DNA from: Azospirillum melinis
GTDB taxonomy: Bacteria > Pseudomonadota > Alphaproteobacteria > Azospirillales > Azospirillaceae
Direction of reading: 5' to 3'
Assembly: GCF_013340935.1 (NCBI RefSeq)
Contig: NZ_WHOS01000046.1
Span: 1 to 57,664 of the forward strand
Length of the DNA: 57,664 nucleotides
The notes below the pieces were generated by a model that saw nothing but the letters and a program-made list of their open reading frames with translations, searched no databases and was not told where the DNA came from. Shown here in pieces: positions 41,230 to 49,698 of this stretch; the stretch's first letter is position 1, and each line of letters opens with the position of its first letter. The translations under genes and the position numbers were made by a program.

Positions 41230-42159
41230 ATGGATGTCAACCGGGCGGCAGAGATGGAGGTCTTCGCGCGGGTCGTCGATCTCGGCGGCTTCACCGCGGC
41301 GGCCCGTGCCTGCGGCCTCACGCCATCGGGCGTCAGCAAGCTCATCACGCGGCTGGAGACACGGCTGGGCACGCGGCTGCTCCACCGGTCGACACGACGG
41401 CTCAGCCTGACGCCGGAAGGCCAGGCCTTCCACGCCCGCGCGGTGCGGATCCTGGGAGAGATGGAGGAGGCCGAGCGGGAGGCCTCGGCCGGTGCGACGC
41501 CGCGTGGACACCTGCGCGTCAACAGCAACGTCCCCTTCGGCATGCGCCACCTGATACCGCTGGTGCCCGAGTTCCTGGCCGCCCATCCCGGCGTCACCAT
41601 CGACCTCGTGCTGTCGGATGCGGTGGTCGACCTGATGGAGGAGCGGGCCGACGTCGCGATCCGGACCGGGCCGCTGCGCGATTCCAGCCTGATGATCCGC
41701 AAGCTGGGAAGCACGCGCATGGTCGTGGTCGCCTCCCCCGCCTATCTGGAGCGGCACGGGACGCCGGAACATCCGGGCGACCTTGCCCGGCACAGGGGAA
41801 TCGGCTGGACCTTCCCGCGGGCCATCGGCGGCTGGCCTTTCAGGACCGGCGGCGGAATTGACAAACAGATCGGGGACCGGATCGAGGAGCATGTGCCACC
41901 CATCGTCGCACGGGCGAGCGATGGGGACGCCGCGCGCCTTCTTGCCCTGGGCGGCGTCGGGCTGGCGCGACTGGCGCGCTTCCAGGTGGAGACCGACATC
42001 GCCGCCGGTGCGCTTGTGCCGGTGCTGGACCGAATGAACCCCGGCGGCGGCGAGGACATCCATGCCGTCTATCTCGGAGGTCCGGGCCCCCTGCCCGCCC
42101 GCGTCCGCGCCTTTGTGGATTTCGTGGCAGGCCGATGCCAGCTGACCGATGCCAGTTGA
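41230..42159 (+). CDS. LysR-family transcriptional regulator
   Basis: A 309-aa LysR regulator: HTH MEVFARVVDLGGFTAAARAC, then GLTPSGVSKLITRLETRLG, and an effector domain (GHLRVNSNVPFGMRHLIPLV, VDLMEERADVAIRTGPLRD). I start at ATG 41230; a GTG at 41221 is in frame. It is divergent from the aldo/keto reductase, so it probably controls it. A 14-bp tandem repeat begins inside its last codons and runs past the stop. Confidence 0.9.
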   Translation: MDVNRAAEMEVFARVVDLGGFTAAARACGLTPSGVSKLITRLETRLGTRLLHRSTRRLSLTPEGQAFHARAVRILGEMEEAEREASAGATPRGHLRVNSNVPFGMRHLIPLVPEFLAAHPGVTIDLVLSDAVVDLMEERADVAIRTGPLRDSSLMIRKLGSTRMVVVASPAYLERHGTPEHPGDLARHRGIGWTFPRAIGGWPFRTGGGIDKQIGDRIEEHVPPIVARASDGDAARLLALGGVGLARLARFQVETDIAAGALVPVLDRMNPGGGEDIHAVYLGGPGPLPARVRAFVDFVAGRCQLTDAS

Positions 42160-42174
42160 GCGATGCCCGCTGAC
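42133..42174. repeat. 14-bp tandem repeat spanning a stop codon
   Basis: CGATGCCAGCTGAC, CGATGCCAGTTGAG and CGATGCCCGCTGAC follow head to tail, then a decayed CGACGAGCGATGAC. The second copy supplies the LysR TGA (42157-42159). Because 14 is not a multiple of 3, successive copies place TGA in different frames. Confidence 0.85.
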
Positions 42175-42221
42175 CGACGAGCGATGACCGGGGCGCGATC
42201 GCGCTGCGCCCGGCCCGGCCT

Positions 42222-43664
42222 TTACCGCCGCCCGGCCGTCCGGACGGCGAGGAGGAGCGCCACGGCAATCAGCCCGGCCGCGACGGCGAAGGTCGTCCGG
42301 GTTCCCGCCGCAACGGCCTCCGGCGCCGCGACGGCCACCTCCGTCCCCACCCCCAGCGTGAAGAGTGCCCCCATCACCGAGGCGCCGGTGATCAGCCCCA
42401 GATTGCGCGACAGGTTCAGCAGCCCCGACACAACGCCGCGGCGATCCTTCTCCACATCCGCCATCACCGCCGTGTTGTTGGCGGTCTGGAACAGCGCATA
42501 GCCGGCGGTGACGACGACGAGCGGCCCGACATAGCCGGCCACGCCCAAGGTCGCCGGCAGCAGCGCCAGCAGCACGCATCCACCCGTCGTCGCACCCAGC
42601 CCCAGGATGGTCATGCGCGCCGCGCCGAACCGGTCGACGACCCGGCCGGCCGGCACACCGGTCAGCGCCGCCACCAGCGGACCGGCCGACATCGCCATCC
42701 CGACCGCCGCCGCTCCCAGCCCCAGGGCACGGGCGAGATGGAACGGTCCCACCACCAGCGTCGCCATCAGCACCGTCGCCACCAGCATGCTCATCGCCAG
42801 CCGCCCGCGCAGCGTCCGGTCGCGCAGCATCTCCAGCCGCAGCAGCGGCGATGCCGTCCGCGCCTCCACCGCCAGGAACAGCCAGGATCCGCCGGCCGCC
42901 GCCAGCAGAAGCGCCAGGTCGGACCAGCCGAAGCCGCCGCGCCCGCCGGTCATTGCCAGCGCGTAAGCCGCCAGCGTCAGGGCCAGGATCAGCGTGCCGG
43001 GACCGTCGAAGCTCCCCCGCCCCGCTCCACGCGCCGTTTCCACCTGGGCCTCCACCCGGTCGGCCGGCAGGCAGCGCCGCACCAGCAGGAAGGCCGCGAC
43101 GCCCGGCGGCACGGTGACCAGGAAGATCGCCGGCCAGCCGAAAGCCGCGATCAGCAGGCCGCCCAGCGACGGCCCCAGCGCGGTGCCGATGGCCGAGGTG
43201 GTTCCCATCAGCCCCATCGCCCGGCCGATCCGCTCCTTCGGGACCGTGTCGCCGACGAAGGCGGTGGCGAGCGCCATCATCGCGGCGGCCCCCAGCCCCT
43301 GCACCGCCCGGGCCGCGACCAGCATCCACAGGCCGGACGCGGCGGCGGAGGCGGCGGAGCCCGCCGTGAACAGGGCGATCCCAAGCAGCAGCAGACGCCG
43401 CCGCCCGACGATGTCGCCCAGCCGCCCGACCCCGACGATCAGCGTGGTGATCGCCAGCAGATAAGCCAGCACCACCCATTGGACCTCGCGGAACGGCACG
43501 TCGAACGCCAGCGCCAGCGCCGGCAACCCGACATTGGCGATGCTGGTGCCGAGCGAGGACAGCAGCATCGCCAGCGCCAGCCCGGCCAATCCCCCCTGCG
43601 CGACCAGCCCTCGCGCCGTTCCGCCCACTGCCTCCGCGGCCTGCTCCGCAACCGCTTCCCTCAT
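42222..43664 (-). CDS. MFS multidrug exporter, DHA2-like (14 TM)
   Basis: A 480-aa major-facilitator transporter. First helix AGLALAMLLSSLGTSIANVG, motif A in VGRLGDIVGRRRLLLLGIAL, motif C-like GTALGPSLGGLLIAAFGW, then about 14 helices in all, a count typical of drug/H+ antiporter family 2. The ATG at 43664 has GGAGAGGCG upstream. It is divergent from a second LysR gene across a gap holding a perfect 19-bp inverted repeat. Confidence 0.92.
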   Translation of the reverse strand: MREAVAEQAAEAVGGTARGLVAQGGLAGLALAMLLSSLGTSIANVGLPALALAFDVPFREVQWVVLAYLLAITTLIVGVGRLGDIVGRRRLLLLGIALFTAGSAASAAASGLWMLVAARAVQGLGAAAMMALATAFVGDTVPKERIGRAMGLMGTTSAIGTALGPSLGGLLIAAFGWPAIFLVTVPPGVAAFLLVRRCLPADRVEAQVETARGAGRGSFDGPGTLILALTLAAYALAMTGGRGGFGWSDLALLLAAAGGSWLFLAVEARTASPLLRLEMLRDRTLRGRLAMSMLVATVLMATLVVGPFHLARALGLGAAAVGMAMSAGPLVAALTGVPAGRVVDRFGAARMTILGLGATTGGCVLLALLPATLGVAGYVGPLVVVTAGYALFQTANNTAVMADVEKDRRGVVSGLLNLSRNLGLITGASVMGALFTLGVGTEVAVAAPEAVAAGTRTTFAVAAGLIAVALLLAVRTAGRR

Positions 43665-43791
43665 GACGCCTCTCCTTCCCGAATGACAGGCATCCAGGCT
43701 AGGGCGCGGGGTGACATGGCGGAACGCGCAGCATCCACATTGTATTCATGCATCCGGCGCCATGCCCCGGCAGCGGCGGCGGTCGGCCCGT

Positions 43792-43835
43792 GCTATAGCG
43801 TTGTGCGTTTACTGTGAAACGCACAACGCTATAGC
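43792..43835. repeat. Perfect 19-bp inverted repeat with 6-nt loop
   Basis: GCTATAGCGTTGTGCGTTT (43792-43810), actgtg, AAACGCACAACGCTATAGC (43817-43835). All 19 bases pair. Each arm's outer end, GCTATAGC, is itself palindromic. It lies between divergent MFS and LysR genes. A second dyad follows (GATCGGAT 43848-43855, ATCCGATC 43887-43894). No T-run, so not a standard terminator; operator or cruciform site suggested. Confidence 0.9.
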
Positions 43836-43907
43836 TTTATGTTTGGCGATCGGATTTACGCTTCAAATCGAGTCCGATTTTACGCGATCCGATCTAGGCT
43901 CCGGCGC

Positions 43908-44822
43908 ATGACCGCACCCGACCTCAACATGCTCGTCACCCTGGACGCCCTGCTTACGGAAGGCAGCGTCGCCGGAGCGGCGCGCCGGCTGCGGCTCAGC
44001 CCGTCGGCGATGAGCCGGGCGCTGGCGCGGCTGCGCGAGGCGACCGGCGACCCGCTGCTGGTCCGGGCCGGGCGCGGTCTCGTCCCCACGCCCCGCGCGC
44101 TCGACCTGCGCGACCGCGTCCGCCTGCTGGTGCAGGAGGCGGAGGCGGCGCTGCGCCCGGCCGAAAATCTCGACATCGGCCGGCTGGCCCGGACCTTCAC
44201 CCTGCGGACCAGCGACGGCTTCGTCGAAAGCTATGGCGCGGAACTGCTCACCCTGGTCGCCACCGAGGCCCCCGGCGTCCGCATCCGCTTTCTGCCCAAG
44301 CCGGACAAGGACAGCGGCCCGCTCCGCGACGGTTCGGTCGATCTGGAGACCGGCGTGGTCTCGGCCGACAGCGGGCCGGAACTGCGTACCCAGGCCCTGT
44401 TCCACGACCGCTTCATCGGCGTCGTCCGCCCCAGCCATCCGCTGTCCGCGGGCGGGATCACCCCTGCCCGCTTCGCCGCCGGCCGCCATGTACTGGTGTC
44501 GCGGCGGGGCGACGACCGCGGGCTGGTGGACGAGGCGCTGGAGCGGCTCGGGCTTCGGCGCGACGTGGTCGCCACGGTCGGCGGCTTCGCCGCGGCGCTG
44601 GCACTGGTGCGCGGCACCGACCTGATCGTCAGCGTCCCCGAACGGCACACCGAGGGGCTGCGTGCCGGCCTCCACGGCTTCGCCCTGCCCTTCCCCGCCC
44701 CGGAGGTCACCGTCTCCCTGATCTGGCACCCCCGTCTCGACGCCGACCCGGCCAACCGCTGGCTGCGCGGCTGCGTGCGCAGGGTCTGCGCCTCGCCATC
44801 CGGGCCGGAAAGCCGGGAATGA
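43908..44822 (+). CDS. LysR-family transcriptional regulator
   Basis: A 304-aa LysR regulator: LNMLVTLDALLTEGSVAGAA, then RLRLSPSAMSRALARLREAT as HTH, and an effector domain (FTLRTSDGFVESYGAELLTL, VRIRFLPKPDKDSGPLRDGS). The ATG at 43908 starts the HTH; a longer in-frame opening upstream passes through the inverted repeat. It may regulate the divergent MFS exporter, itself, or the aldo/keto reductase downstream. A 15-bp tandem repeat begins at its stop codon. Confidence 0.9.
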   Translation: MTAPDLNMLVTLDALLTEGSVAGAARRLRLSPSAMSRALARLREATGDPLLVRAGRGLVPTPRALDLRDRVRLLVQEAEAALRPAENLDIGRLARTFTLRTSDGFVESYGAELLTLVATEAPGVRIRFLPKPDKDSGPLRDGSVDLETGVVSADSGPELRTQALFHDRFIGVVRPSHPLSAGGITPARFAAGRHVLVSRRGDDRGLVDEALERLGLRRDVVATVGGFAAALALVRGTDLIVSVPERHTEGLRAGLHGFALPFPAPEVTVSLIWHPRLDADPANRWLRGCVRRVCASPSGPESRE

Positions 44823-44865
44823 TGTGACCCAGCGCGATATGACCGGGAGCGATATGACCGGCGGG
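44821..44865. repeat. 15-bp tandem repeat beginning at a stop codon
   Basis: Three head-to-tail units, GATGTGACCCAGCGC, GATATGACCGGGAGC and GATATGACCGGCGGG, begin within the LysR TGA (44820-44822) and fill much of the gap before the aldo/keto reductase. The last two share a 13-bp core. Confidence 0.85.
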
Positions 44866-44933
44866 GCCATTGCGCACCGGCGCATCGCCGCCCTATGCTG
44901 ATATATCACTAAGAATCACATCGGGAGTTCGCC

Positions 44934-45992
44934 ATGCAGCCGCCCTACCTCGCCGCCGATCAGCGCTATGGGAGCATGAGCTACCGCCGTACCGGCCGCA
45001 GCGGGCTCGACCTGCCCGCCATTTCGCTGGGGCTCTGGCAGAATTTCGGCGGCACCGACGTGTTCGCCACCGGGCGCGCCGTGCTGCGCCGGGCCTTCGA
45101 CCGCGGCGTCACCCATTTCGATCTCGCCAACAATTACGGCCCGCCGCCGGGCTCGGCGGAGGAGAATTTCGGCCGCATCCTCGCCACCGATTTCCGCCCC
45201 TACCGCGACGAGATGGTCATCTCGACCAAGGCCGGCTACGAGATGTGGCCCGGCCCCTACGGCAACTGGGGCTCGCGCAAATATCTGGTCTCCAGCCTGG
45301 ACCAGAGCCTGAAGCGGATGGGCCTCGACTATGTCGACATCTTCTATTCGCACCGCGTCGATCCTCGCACCCCGCTGGAGGAGACGATGGGGGCGCTCGA
45401 CCACATCGTCCGCCAGGGCAAGGCGCTCTATGTCGGCATCTCCTCCTATTCGCCGGAGATGACGCGGCGGGCGGTGGGCATCCTGAAGCAGCTGGGCACC
45501 CCCTGCCTGATCCACCAGCCCTCCTACTCGATGCTGAACCGCTGGGTGGAGGGCGGCCTGCTCGACACGCTGGACGATCTCGGCATGGGCTGCATCGCCT
45601 TCTCGCCGATGGCCCAGGGCATGCTGACCAACAAGTACCTCAGTGGCCAGTCGCAAGGTGAAATGCCTGCCGACGCCCGCGCCGCCAAGGGCGGCAGCCT
45701 GCGCGCCAACTTCCTGTCGCCGGAGAATCTGGAGCGCATCCGCGCGCTCGACGCCATCGCCAGGCGGCGCGGCCAGACGCTGGCGCAGATGGCCATCGCC
45801 TGGGTCCTGCGCGACCCGCGCGTGACCTCCGCCCTGATCGGCGCGCGGAACGTCGAGCAGCTCGACAACTCGCTCGACGCGCTGAACAGCCTGTCCTTCA
45901 GCCCGGAGGAGCTGGCGGAGATCGACACCCACGCCGTCGCCGACGCCGGCATCAATCTGTGGAGCGCCTCCTCCGCAGCGGAAGCCGGCTGA
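44934..45992 (+). CDS. Aldo/keto reductase, YghZ/GPR-like
   Basis: NADPH-dependent reductase of 352 aa, related to the L-glyceraldehyde-3-phosphate reductase group. MSYRRTGRSGLDLPAISLGL at the start, FDLANNYGPPPGSAEENFG (Asp/Tyr), MVISTKAGYEMWPGPYGNWG (Lys), DIFYSHRVDPRTPLEETMGA (His), and the C-terminal ALIGARNVEQLDNSLDALNS. The long GYEMWPGPYG insertion is the YghZ mark. Gap of 111 bp from LysR, much of it repeat. Confidence 0.92.
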   Translation: MQPPYLAADQRYGSMSYRRTGRSGLDLPAISLGLWQNFGGTDVFATGRAVLRRAFDRGVTHFDLANNYGPPPGSAEENFGRILATDFRPYRDEMVISTKAGYEMWPGPYGNWGSRKYLVSSLDQSLKRMGLDYVDIFYSHRVDPRTPLEETMGALDHIVRQGKALYVGISSYSPEMTRRAVGILKQLGTPCLIHQPSYSMLNRWVEGGLLDTLDDLGMGCIAFSPMAQGMLTNKYLSGQSQGEMPADARAAKGGSLRANFLSPENLERIRALDAIARRRGQTLAQMAIAWVLRDPRVTSALIGARNVEQLDNSLDALNSLSFSPEELAEIDTHAVADAGINLWSASSAAEAG

Positions 45993-46204
45993 GCGCAGGG
46001 GGAAGCGGCCGGGAGAAAGCGGCCTGCGGGGAGACCCTTGGGCCGCCTCTCCTTTTGCCTCGCCTTATAGTCCTTCCGGGGTGGTGGTCGGTTCGCCGAA
46101 GCGTAACAGAGATCTGAGAGTCTTTTTTCCGACCGCCCCCTCTTCGCCGGCCGACGGTTGACGGCGAAGCGGCGGTCCAGGTTGCTCAAGATCGAGGACA
46201 CGCC

Positions 46205-46501
46205 ATGAACACGCTCTTCCCGGCCCTGGTCGCCGCCGGCATCGTCCTGTCCACCGCCGCCGTGGCCCAGCCGGCCGCCACCGACCTCGCCCAACGCTTT
46301 CCCCTGCTGCTCAAGGAGGCCCGGGGCAAGGTTCCTTCGACGTCGGAGGTCGGCACCATCAACACCACCCTGTCCGCCGCCGAATGGTACTGGAGCAGGG
46401 GCGATCAGGCGCAGGCCGTCAGCTACCTGAATTTCGCCCGTGGCCGGCTGGGCCTGAGCCTCGTTCAGCCCGCCGCCCCGGCTGGCCCCACGACGCCCTG
46501 A
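46205..46501 (+). CDS. Small secreted protein, unknown function
   Basis: A 98-aa protein with a signal peptide (NTLFPALVAAGIVLSTAAVAQP, cleavage near residue 22) and a short helical body (TDLAQRFPLLLKEARGKVPS, then EWYWSRGDQAQAVSYLNFAR). The body reads like a single TPR-like helical hairpin. The start ATG follows GAGGACACGCC. It is convergent with the phosphate transporter. A 12-bp tandem repeat starts at its stop codon. Confidence 0.7.
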   Translation: MNTLFPALVAAGIVLSTAAVAQPAATDLAQRFPLLLKEARGKVPSTSEVGTINTTLSAAEWYWSRGDQAQAVSYLNFARGRLGLSLVQPAAPAGPTTP

Positions 46502-46541
46502 GGCCAATGGGGAGGCCAGTGGGGAGACCAGTAGAGAGGCC
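46500..46541. repeat. 12-bp tandem repeat beginning at a stop codon
   Basis: GAGGCCAATGGG, GAGGCCAGTGGG, GAGACCAGTAGA and a partial GAGGCC lie head to tail. The array begins inside the TGA (46499-46501) of the small secreted protein and abuts a GC hairpin (46538-46560). Confidence 0.85.
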
Positions 46542-46560
46542 GGCGGGACGCGCGCCGGCC
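46538..46560. terminator. Convergent hairpin before the phosphate transporter stop
   Basis: GGCCGGCG and CGCCGGCC pair around a 7-nt loop in the 64-bp gap between the convergent small secreted protein and phosphate transporter genes. It overlaps the last, partial copy of the 12-bp repeat. Confidence 0.6.
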
Positions 46561-46565
46561 AGGGC

Positions 46566-48188
46566 TCAGAACAGGTGCCGCAGCAGGTAGTACAGCAGGC
46601 CGGCCAGCGTGATGGCGGCCGGCAGGGTCAGCACCCAGGCCATCGCCATGTTCCGCACCGTGCTCCACTGCAGGCCGGAGCCGTTCGCCGCCATGGTGCC
46701 GGCGACGCCGCTCGACAGGATGTGGGTGGTCGACACCGGCAGGCCGTAGATCTCCGCCAGCCCGATGGTGCCGGCGGCGACGATCTCCGCCGAGGCGCCC
46801 TGGGCATAGGCCAGATGCTGCTTGCCGATCCGCTCGCCGACGGTGACGACGATGCGGCGCCAGCCGACCATGGTGCCGAGCCCGAGCGCCACCGCGACCG
46901 AGAACTTCACCCAGTCGGGAATGAAGCGGGTGCCGGCGTTCAGCGCCTCCTGATAGGACTTCAGCGTCTTCGCCTCGTCATCGGGCAGGCTGGCACCTGC
47001 CTTCGGCAGCAGGCGGACGGCATCGGCGGCCAGATACATGTCGTTGCGCATGTTCGACGTCGCTTCGGCCGGCACATGCTTGATGGCGCCATAGCTCTGC
47101 ACGCCCTGGGCGATGTCGGCGGACAGCACGGCGAGCGCGCCATAGACCTCCGGCCGGTTCAGCTCCTTGGTCCGCAGGGCGTCGCCGACCATCCGCCTCG
47201 CCTCCTCCGCCGACGCCGGCTGCCGCCCGTCGGCATGCGAGCGCAGGACCGCTTCGGCCCGGTGGGTGGTCTCGATGAAGGCCGGGGTGGTGCTGTCGGG
47301 CATGGTGCGGTTCAGCGCATAGGCGGTGGGCACCGCGCCGATCAGGATCAGCATGATCAGCCCCATGCCTTTCTGCCCGTCGTTGCCGCCATGGGCGAAG
47401 GACACGGCGGTGCAGGTCAGGATCAGCAGCCCGCGGATCCACAGCGGCGGCGGACGGCTGGGATCGGCCGGCTCGAACAGGCGCCGGTTGCGCACCGCGC
47501 GCTTCAGGACCAGCAGCAGCATGGCGGCCAGCACGAAGCCCATCACCGGGCTGAACAGCAGGGCCTGGAGAACGCCGAAGGCCTGCCCCCATTCCACGCC
47601 GGAGGTCGCCTGCCCGTCCGGCGCCATCAGCTGGTTGGCGAGGCCGACCCCGATGACCGAGCCGATCAGGGCATGGGACGAGCTGTTGGGCAGCCCGAGC
47701 GCCCAGGTTCCCAGGTTCCAGATGATGGCGGCGATCAGCAGGGCGAAGATCATGGCATAGCCGGCGCTGCTGCCGACCTGAAGGATCAGTTCCACCGGCA
47801 GCAGGGTGATGACGCTGTATGCCACCGCCCCCGACGACAGCAGCACCCCCAGGAAGTTGAAGGCGCCGGACCACAGCACCGCCAGCACCGGCGGCATGCT
47901 GTGGGTGTAGATGACGGTCGCCACCGCGTTGGCGGTGTCGTGGAAGCCGTTGACGAACTCGAAACCCAGCGCGATCAGCAGCGCCAGACCGAGGAGCAGG
48001 AAGGCTCCCGTCGCCAGCGGCGGCTGGTCGACCCGCTGCAGGTCGGTGACGAAGCCATGGACCGCATAGCCGAGACCGGCGGCCAACACGACGAGGAACG
48101 CCACCGGCAAGGCGGAGTGCGGCTTCTGGTGAAGATTGGGACCGCGAACCGGCGGCGAAGCGCCAGACGGCAGTGTGGTGTCCGACAT
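46566..48188 (-). CDS. pit: Inorganic phosphate transporter, PiT family
   Basis: A 540-aa low-affinity phosphate (metal-phosphate) symporter. Both PHO-4 signatures are clear: the N-terminal ALGFEFVNGFHDTANAVATV and the later AVSFAHGGNDGQKGMGL, with SSHALIGSVIGVGLANQL and YGLPVSTTHILSSGVAGTMA. About ten helices; a roughly 130-residue cytoplasmic loop between halves (ETTHRAEAVLRSHADGRQPA onward) fits the family. No PhoU-like gene precedes it. Confidence 0.93.
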   Translation of the reverse strand: MSDTTLPSGASPPVRGPNLHQKPHSALPVAFLVVLAAGLGYAVHGFVTDLQRVDQPPLATGAFLLLGLALLIALGFEFVNGFHDTANAVATVIYTHSMPPVLAVLWSGAFNFLGVLLSSGAVAYSVITLLPVELILQVGSSAGYAMIFALLIAAIIWNLGTWALGLPNSSSHALIGSVIGVGLANQLMAPDGQATSGVEWGQAFGVLQALLFSPVMGFVLAAMLLLVLKRAVRNRRLFEPADPSRPPPLWIRGLLILTCTAVSFAHGGNDGQKGMGLIMLILIGAVPTAYALNRTMPDSTTPAFIETTHRAEAVLRSHADGRQPASAEEARRMVGDALRTKELNRPEVYGALAVLSADIAQGVQSYGAIKHVPAEATSNMRNDMYLAADAVRLLPKAGASLPDDEAKTLKSYQEALNAGTRFIPDWVKFSVAVALGLGTMVGWRRIVVTVGERIGKQHLAYAQGASAEIVAAGTIGLAEIYGLPVSTTHILSSGVAGTMAANGSGLQWSTVRNMAMAWVLTLPAAITLAGLLYYLLRHLF

Positions 48189-48489
48189 GGTCGTGCTCGC
48201 TGTTCGAGAGGGTAGTATCGCGGCGCCGGAACCGCCCGGATGCGGTCCGCGGCGCGGCCATCGCTTAACCCGCCGAACACGGGACGGTTGCCGCCGTCAC
48301 CAAATCTTCATCGAACATTCACCGGACGCCGCATGTGGCGATGATCGCCCTCTCCCGCCCCGGGAGAGGGAGGGGACCCGCGCCGCAGGCGTGGGGAGGG
48401 TGAGGGGTGGTCCGAGAATGCCGAACCGCATGGCTTCGTGCCCAACCCCTCACCCTTCCCATGCGTTCACACTGCGGAGCCGCTTGGCG
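48189..48489. other. Intergenic region with CCCTCTCCCG repeat element
   Basis: 301 bp between the transporter start and the flavin oxidoreductase stop, both on the minus strand. CCCTCTCCCG (48348-48357) and CGGGAGAGGG (48361-48370) form a perfect stem, and GGGTGAGGGGT (48398-48408) pairs with ACCCCTCACCC (48445-48455). Together they are a partial form of the complete element at 54003-54151. No gene is seen. Confidence 0.75.
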
Positions 48490-49605
48490 TCAGTCCGCCG
48501 TGACGGTGTCGGTGGCGCGATAGCGCTCCAGCCAGTGGGCGTAGGGCGCCGGCAGCACCCAGGACGGACGCTCGACGCCCAGCTCCTTGGCGGCGCGGTA
48601 GGGATAATGCGGGTTGGCCAGATGGGCGCGGCCGACCATCACCAGATCCAGCTGCCCGTCGGCGACGGTGCGGTCGGCGATCTTCGGCGCGTCGATGCCC
48701 CAGGCCGCCGCCACCGGCAGCTCCGCCTCGCGCCGCACCCGCTCGGCGACAGGCGCCAGGAAGGCCGGGCCCCAGGGAACATGCGCGTCGGGGGTGGAGA
48801 AGCCGACGCTGACGCTCAGCAGGTCGAGCCCGCCGGCGCGGAAGTTGCGGGCGAGTTCGATCGACTCGGCCAGCGTCTGCTCGTCGCGCCCGTCATACTC
48901 GATCACGCCGAAGCGCACGGTCAGCGGCAGGTTTTCCGGCCACACCTCGCGCACCGCCGCCAGCGTCTCCAGCAGGAAGCGGCTGCGCCCGGCAAGGTCG
49001 CCGCCATACTGGTCGGTGCGCTTGTTGGCATGGACCGAGAAGAAGCTCTGGCCGAGATAGCCGTGGGCGAAATGCAGCTCCAGCCACTTGAAGCCGGCAT
49101 CGCGGGCGCGCACGGCGGCGGCCACGAAATCGGCGCGGACGCGGGCGATGTCGTCCAGCGTCATCGCCTTGGGCACCTTCGGCAGGTGATGGCCGAAGGG
49201 CACGGCCGACGGCGAGATGGTGTCCCAGCCGCGCGGATCGCCCTCGGCGATGTGGTCGTCGCCTTCCCACGGGCGGTTGGCGCTGGCCTTGCGGCCGGCA
49301 TGGCCGATCTGGATGCCGGGGACGGCACCGGCGGCGGCGATGGACGCGGCGATGCGCGCCATCCCTTCCGCCTGGGCGTCGTTCCACAGCCCGGTGCAGC
49401 CCGGCGTGATGCGGCCTTCCGGCGACACCGCCGTCGCCTCGACGATCACCAGACCGGCGCCGCCGCGGGCAAGGCCGGGATAATGGGCGAAATGCCAGTC
49501 GTTGACGACGCCGTCGACGGCGCTGTACTGGCACATCGGCGGAACCGCGATGCGGTTGCGCAGGGTGACGTCCTTCAGCGTGAAGGGCGTGAACAGAGCG
49601 GACAT
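48490..49605 (-). CDS. Old-yellow-enzyme family NADH:flavin oxidoreductase, YqjM-like
   Basis: FMN ene-reductase of 371 aa. Start LFTPFTLKDVTLRNRIAVPP, then MCQYSAVDGVVNDWHFAHYP (the short YqjM/xenobiotic-reductase version), QIGHAGRKASANRPWEGDDH, the substrate/FMN pocket WLELHFAHGYLGQSFFSVHA and C-terminal VMVGRAHLANPHYPYRAAKE. It likely reduces activated C=C bonds in xenobiotics or oxylipins. It stands alone. Confidence 0.93.
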   Translation of the reverse strand: MSALFTPFTLKDVTLRNRIAVPPMCQYSAVDGVVNDWHFAHYPGLARGGAGLVIVEATAVSPEGRITPGCTGLWNDAQAEGMARIAASIAAAGAVPGIQIGHAGRKASANRPWEGDDHIAEGDPRGWDTISPSAVPFGHHLPKVPKAMTLDDIARVRADFVAAAVRARDAGFKWLELHFAHGYLGQSFFSVHANKRTDQYGGDLAGRSRFLLETLAAVREVWPENLPLTVRFGVIEYDGRDEQTLAESIELARNFRAGGLDLLSVSVGFSTPDAHVPWGPAFLAPVAERVRREAELPVAAAWGIDAPKIADRTVADGQLDLVMVGRAHLANPHYPYRAAKELGVERPSWVLPAPYAHWLERYRATDTVTAD

Positions 49606-49698
49606 GCGAATTCCCGTCTCGATCTTGTCGGTGGCGGCAGGGGCAATGCGTTTGCCTACCCCTGCCGCGGATCGGGGAGATTTAGGTCCGCCCGAGCC

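Noticed and set aside
42133..44865. CRISPR array
   Set aside because: Repeats are short (14 and 15 bp), lack unique spacers and are at gene ends; no cas gene is present.
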